A stretch of 16,449 nucleotides of DNA from Bacteroidales bacterium UBA1757 (GTDB lineage Bacteria > Bacteroidota > Bacteroidia > Bacteroidales > UBA1402). Numbering within the stretch: the stretch's first letter is position 1; the number at the start of each line of letters is the position of its first letter. The notes under the pieces were generated by a model. That model searched no databases. It was not told the DNA's origin and worked only from the letters and a program-made list of their open reading frames with translations. The stretch spans positions 1,647 through 18,095 of the forward strand of contig DCHH01000111.1 in the NCBI GenBank assembly GCA_002315625.1, in the 5' to 3' direction. Positions 13,959-16,449 of this stretch are shown here, piece by piece. Made by a program: the position numbers and the translations under genes.

Positions 13959-16058
13959 ATGCAGTTGCCCGAGTATGAACTGACTTATCTTAAAGGTGTC
14001 GGTCCCCAACGGGCCCGGTTGCTGGCGGAGGAACTGAATATCACGACCCGTCAGCAGCTACTGTATTATTTCCCATACAAATACATTGACCGCAGCCGGA
14101 TATATAAGATTGACGAGCTGACAGCCGATATGCCCTATATACAGGTCATAGGCTCCGTCGTCTCCTTTCAAGAGGCTGGTCAGGGACGGTCAAAACGGTT
14201 GACGGCAACCTTTTCCGACGGGACGGGTACGCTGGAATTGGTATGGTTCAAAGGCACTAAGTTCATCACCGAGCGCTACAAGCTGGGTGAGAAGTATCTT
14301 GTCTTTGGCAAACCGGCCGTTTATGGTCAGCAACTGACCATAGCACATCCGGAGATGGACCTGGCAACTGATCAGAACTTGAGAAGGCTGATACAAGGGC
14401 AGCAGGCATTCTATCTGACTTCTGAAAAGATGAAGAATGCAGGGTTGACCACCTATATGATGCATAAGGTGATGTTCACCCTGTTTTCTACGCTGACTAC
14501 CCGTCTGCCGGAGACATTGCCTAACTATCTGATTGAACGGTTGCACCTGATGTCTTTGGATGAATCGCTCCGACAAGTTCATTTTCCGACTAGCGCCGCC
14601 CTGCTGCAAAATGCCCGATACCGGCTCAAGCTGGAGGAACTGCTGTATCTTCAGTTGCATATTGTCCGATATACTCATAACCGCAATAAACATCTCAAGG
14701 GTTTTGCCTTTGAGCGTATCGGAGATATGTTCAATACTTTTTACAAGACATGTCTGCCGTTTGAACTGACAGGGGCACAGAAGCGGGTTTTGAAGGAAAT
14801 CCGTAACAATGTGGCAGGCGAGGTGCAGATGAACAGGCTGGTGCAGGGCGATGTGGGGAGCGGAAAGACTCTTGTTGCATTGATGTCGATGCTGATGGCT
14901 ATCGACAACGGTTTTCAGGCATGTATGATGGCACCTACTGAAATCCTTGCCTCGCAGCATTTTGAGAACCTACGTCGTATGCTCGCACCGCTCCCGGTAA
15001 AGGTTGCTTTATTGACCGGTTCGACCAAGAAGAAAGAGCGCGATGTGTTGCATGCAGGCCTACGGGACGGTTCTGTCCATATACTGGTTGGAACACACGC
15101 CCTTATTGAGGATGAGGTGCAGTTCAAGAATCTCGGTCTGGCTGTCATCGACGAGCAGCACCGGTTCGGTGTGGCGCAGCGCTCAAAACTGTGGCATAAG
15201 AATGTTTTGCCTCCTCACATCCTTGTGATGACGGCCACACCTATTCCAAGGACTCTTGCCATGACCCTTTATGGAGACTTGGATGTCTCGGTTATTGATG
15301 AACTGCCTCCGGGTCGTAAACCCATACAGACCCTGCATCGTTATGACAACCGTCTGGCGCAGCTTTATGAATTTATGCATGGGCAGTTGGCTGAAGGACG
15401 TCAGATATATGTGGTATATCCCCTTATTGAAGAATCGGAAAAATCCGATTATAAGAACCTTATTGAAGGTTTTGACCACATGAAGAAAGTATTCCCGGAG
15501 GTTGAGGTGGGAATGGTGCACGGCAAGATGAAACCGGCTGAAAAAGATGCCGAGATGCAGCGCTTTGTGACTGGCCAGACCCGTCTTTTGGTCTCAACAA
15601 CCGTCATTGAGGTAGGGGTGGATGTGCCGAATGCCTCTATGATGGTCATACAGAATGCAGAACGGTTCGGTCTTTCACAGCTTCATCAGCTAAGAGGCCG
15701 TGTTGGACGTGGTGCAGACCAGTCATACTGTGTACTCCTGACCCCGTTCAATCTCTCTCAGGATGGTCGAAAGCGTATTGACATAATGACTTCGACTAAT
15801 GACGGATTTGAGATTTCGGAAGCAGACCTGAAACTCCGTGGGCCTGGCGATATTGAAGGGTTGCAGCAGAGCGGTATGCCTATGGATCTTCACATAGCCG
15901 ATATTACGCGTGACGGCCAGCTGGTGGAATATACCCGGCGTCTGGCAATTGAAATCCTGGAAAAGGATCCTCAGCTGGAATCACCGGAGAATAGTCTGCT
16001 CAGGCGTGAACTCACACAAAAGTATGCCCATAAAATAAATTGGGGGGTCATCAGCTAA
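13959..16058 (+). CDS. recG: ATP-dependent DNA helicase RecG
   Basis: A 699-residue branch-specific helicase that regresses stalled replication forks and processes recombination intermediates (E. coli RecG: 693 aa). The N-terminal wedge region includes LKGVGPQRARLL (11-22) and an OB-fold (about 60-130: VIGSVVSF and TLELVWFKG). Superfamily 2 helicase motifs: GAQKRVLKEI (272-281), Walker A GDVGSGKT (297-304), APTEILASQH (325-334), GTHALIED (378-385), DEQHRFG (398-404), TATPIPRT (425-432), STTVIEVGVDVPN (546-558) and QLHQLRGRVGRG (574-585). The C-terminal TRG-like region with LKLRGPGDIEGLQQSG follows. AGGA lies about 10 bp upstream of the ATG. The gap to the upstream phosphatase gene is 40 bp; the next gene starts 13 bp after the stop. 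Complete and apparently intact. Confidence 0.96.
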   Translation: MQLPEYELTYLKGVGPQRARLLAEELNITTRQQLLYYFPYKYIDRSRIYKIDELTADMPYIQVIGSVVSFQEAGQGRSKRLTATFSDGTGTLELVWFKGTKFITERYKLGEKYLVFGKPAVYGQQLTIAHPEMDLATDQNLRRLIQGQQAFYLTSEKMKNAGLTTYMMHKVMFTLFSTLTTRLPETLPNYLIERLHLMSLDESLRQVHFPTSAALLQNARYRLKLEELLYLQLHIVRYTHNRNKHLKGFAFERIGDMFNTFYKTCLPFELTGAQKRVLKEIRNNVAGEVQMNRLVQGDVGSGKTLVALMSMLMAIDNGFQACMMAPTEILASQHFENLRRMLAPLPVKVALLTGSTKKKERDVLHAGLRDGSVHILVGTHALIEDEVQFKNLGLAVIDEQHRFGVAQRSKLWHKNVLPPHILVMTATPIPRTLAMTLYGDLDVSVIDELPPGRKPIQTLHRYDNRLAQLYEFMHGQLAEGRQIYVVYPLIEESEKSDYKNLIEGFDHMKKVFPEVEVGMVHGKMKPAEKDAEMQRFVTGQTRLLVSTTVIEVGVDVPNASMMVIQNAERFGLSQLHQLRGRVGRGADQSYCVLLTPFNLSQDGRKRIDIMTSTNDGFEISEADLKLRGPGDIEGLQQSGMPMDLHIADITRDGQLVEYTRRLAIEILEKDPQLESPENSLLRRELTQKYAHKINWGVIS

Positions 16059-16071
16059 TTCTTTTGTAAAC

Positions 16072-16449
16072 ATGTCTATGGAATCGGTTTTGAATCGTAT
16101 GAAGCGTGTGGTCAGTGAGGCTACTCCGAGAGCGCTGAAAACCATCTGGTGGATTTTCAGAATCACTGCGACGGTTTCTTTTGCCATGTTTCTGCTGCGA
16201 TATTCGGGCATCCTTTATTGGGTTGGGGCGGCCGTATCGCCGGTTTTCAGCTGGTTCGGACTTCCAGGGAGTGCAGCTGTTGCATATGTGAGCGGCTATT
16301 TCATAAATGTCTATTCCTCCATTGCCGCCATGACCACCCTGGAGCTGACGGCCCGTCAGATTACTATTCTCGGTACCATGCAGTTGGCCGCCCACTCAAT
16401 GGTGGTGGAATGTGCCGTCCAGCACAAGACCGGCACATCTACACCTTAT
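16072..16449 (+). CDS. Nucleoside-recognition (Gate-domain) membrane protein, N-terminal part (3' truncated by window)
   Basis: The frame is open from ATG 16072 to the window end (126 codons), 13 bp after the recG stop. A second in-frame ATG at 16078 could be the start instead. The visible part begins with a short amphipathic stretch, then a membrane helix (about 25-45: TIWWIFRITATVSFAMFLLRYSGILYW split by basic residues), the segment SPVFSWFGLPGSAAVAYVSG, a second hydrophobic stretch (FINVYSSIAAMTTLEL), then ITILGTMQLAAHSMVVECAV with a trailing Lys-Thr-Gly. This resembles the Gate domain (Nucleoside_recog) found in SpmA/SpmB-type and nucleoside transporter-like proteins; Bacteroidales carry a stand-alone ~300-residue version of unknown function. 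Transport of a small molecule is a plausible but unproven role. Confidence is good for the family, low for function. Confidence 0.72.
   Translation, partial: MSMESVLNRMKRVVSEATPRALKTIWWIFRITATVSFAMFLLRYSGILYWVGAAVSPVFSWFGLPGSAAVAYVSGYFINVYSSIAAMTTLELTARQITILGTMQLAAHSMVVECAVQHKTGTSTPY

Overview
The window looks like a chromosomal segment of a member of the Bacteroidales (Bacteroidaceae/Prevotellaceae-like). The grounds are a GldB-type lipoprotein next to lgt, Bacteroidales-type U32, cyclophilin and XRE-cupin proteins, A-rich start regions with few clear Shine-Dalgarno sequences, and two promoters that fit the Bacteroidetes sigma-ABfr consensus (TTTG, 19 nt, TAnnTTTG) exactly. It is almost entirely coding and mostly housekeeping. 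I see no phage, insertion sequence, CRISPR array, defence system or SusC/SusD-based polysaccharide locus.

Layout. Bases 1-1505 (+): the 3' end of lgt, overlapping by ATGA with a gldB-like lipoprotein gene. Bases 1519-5142 (-): a convergent three-gene cluster in transcription order periplasmic cyclophilin, metA-type homoserine acyltransferase and U32/RlhA-family protein, with gaps of 20 and 7 bp. Bases 5180-5289 (-): an initiator tRNA-Met followed by an intrinsic terminator. Bases 5290-5527: the only real intergenic region (238 bp), holding two divergent sigma-ABfr-type promoters, one for the tRNA and one for gyrB. Bases 5528-16449 (+): nine tightly packed co-directional genes: gyrB, a GH28 polygalacturonase-like lipoprotein, an XRE-cupin regulator, an acyl-CoA synthetase-like AMP-binding protein, xseA, xseB, alkaline phosphatase, recG, and the start of a nucleoside-recognition (Gate) membrane protein that runs off the end. 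Gaps are 40 bp or less and several start and stop codons overlap, so one long transcript from the gyrB promoter is possible.

How they fit together. DNA topology and repair genes (gyrB, xseAB, recG) are interleaved with envelope or metabolic genes (GH28, acyl-CoA synthetase, phosphatase). The XRE-cupin regulator plus AMP-binding enzyme looks like a regulator-enzyme pair. Lgt modifies lipoproteins, and its neighbour GldB is one.

Points most worth a second look: an initiator tRNA whose T-stem has U-U oppositions at exactly 50-64 and 51-63, the pairs involved in elongation-factor discrimination; Glu111 in MetA, which predicts acetyl-CoA rather than succinyl-CoA use; a roughly 80-residue charged insertion in the periplasmic cyclophilin; and a pectinase-like gene translationally overlapping gyrB. 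I did not find a clearly new system.
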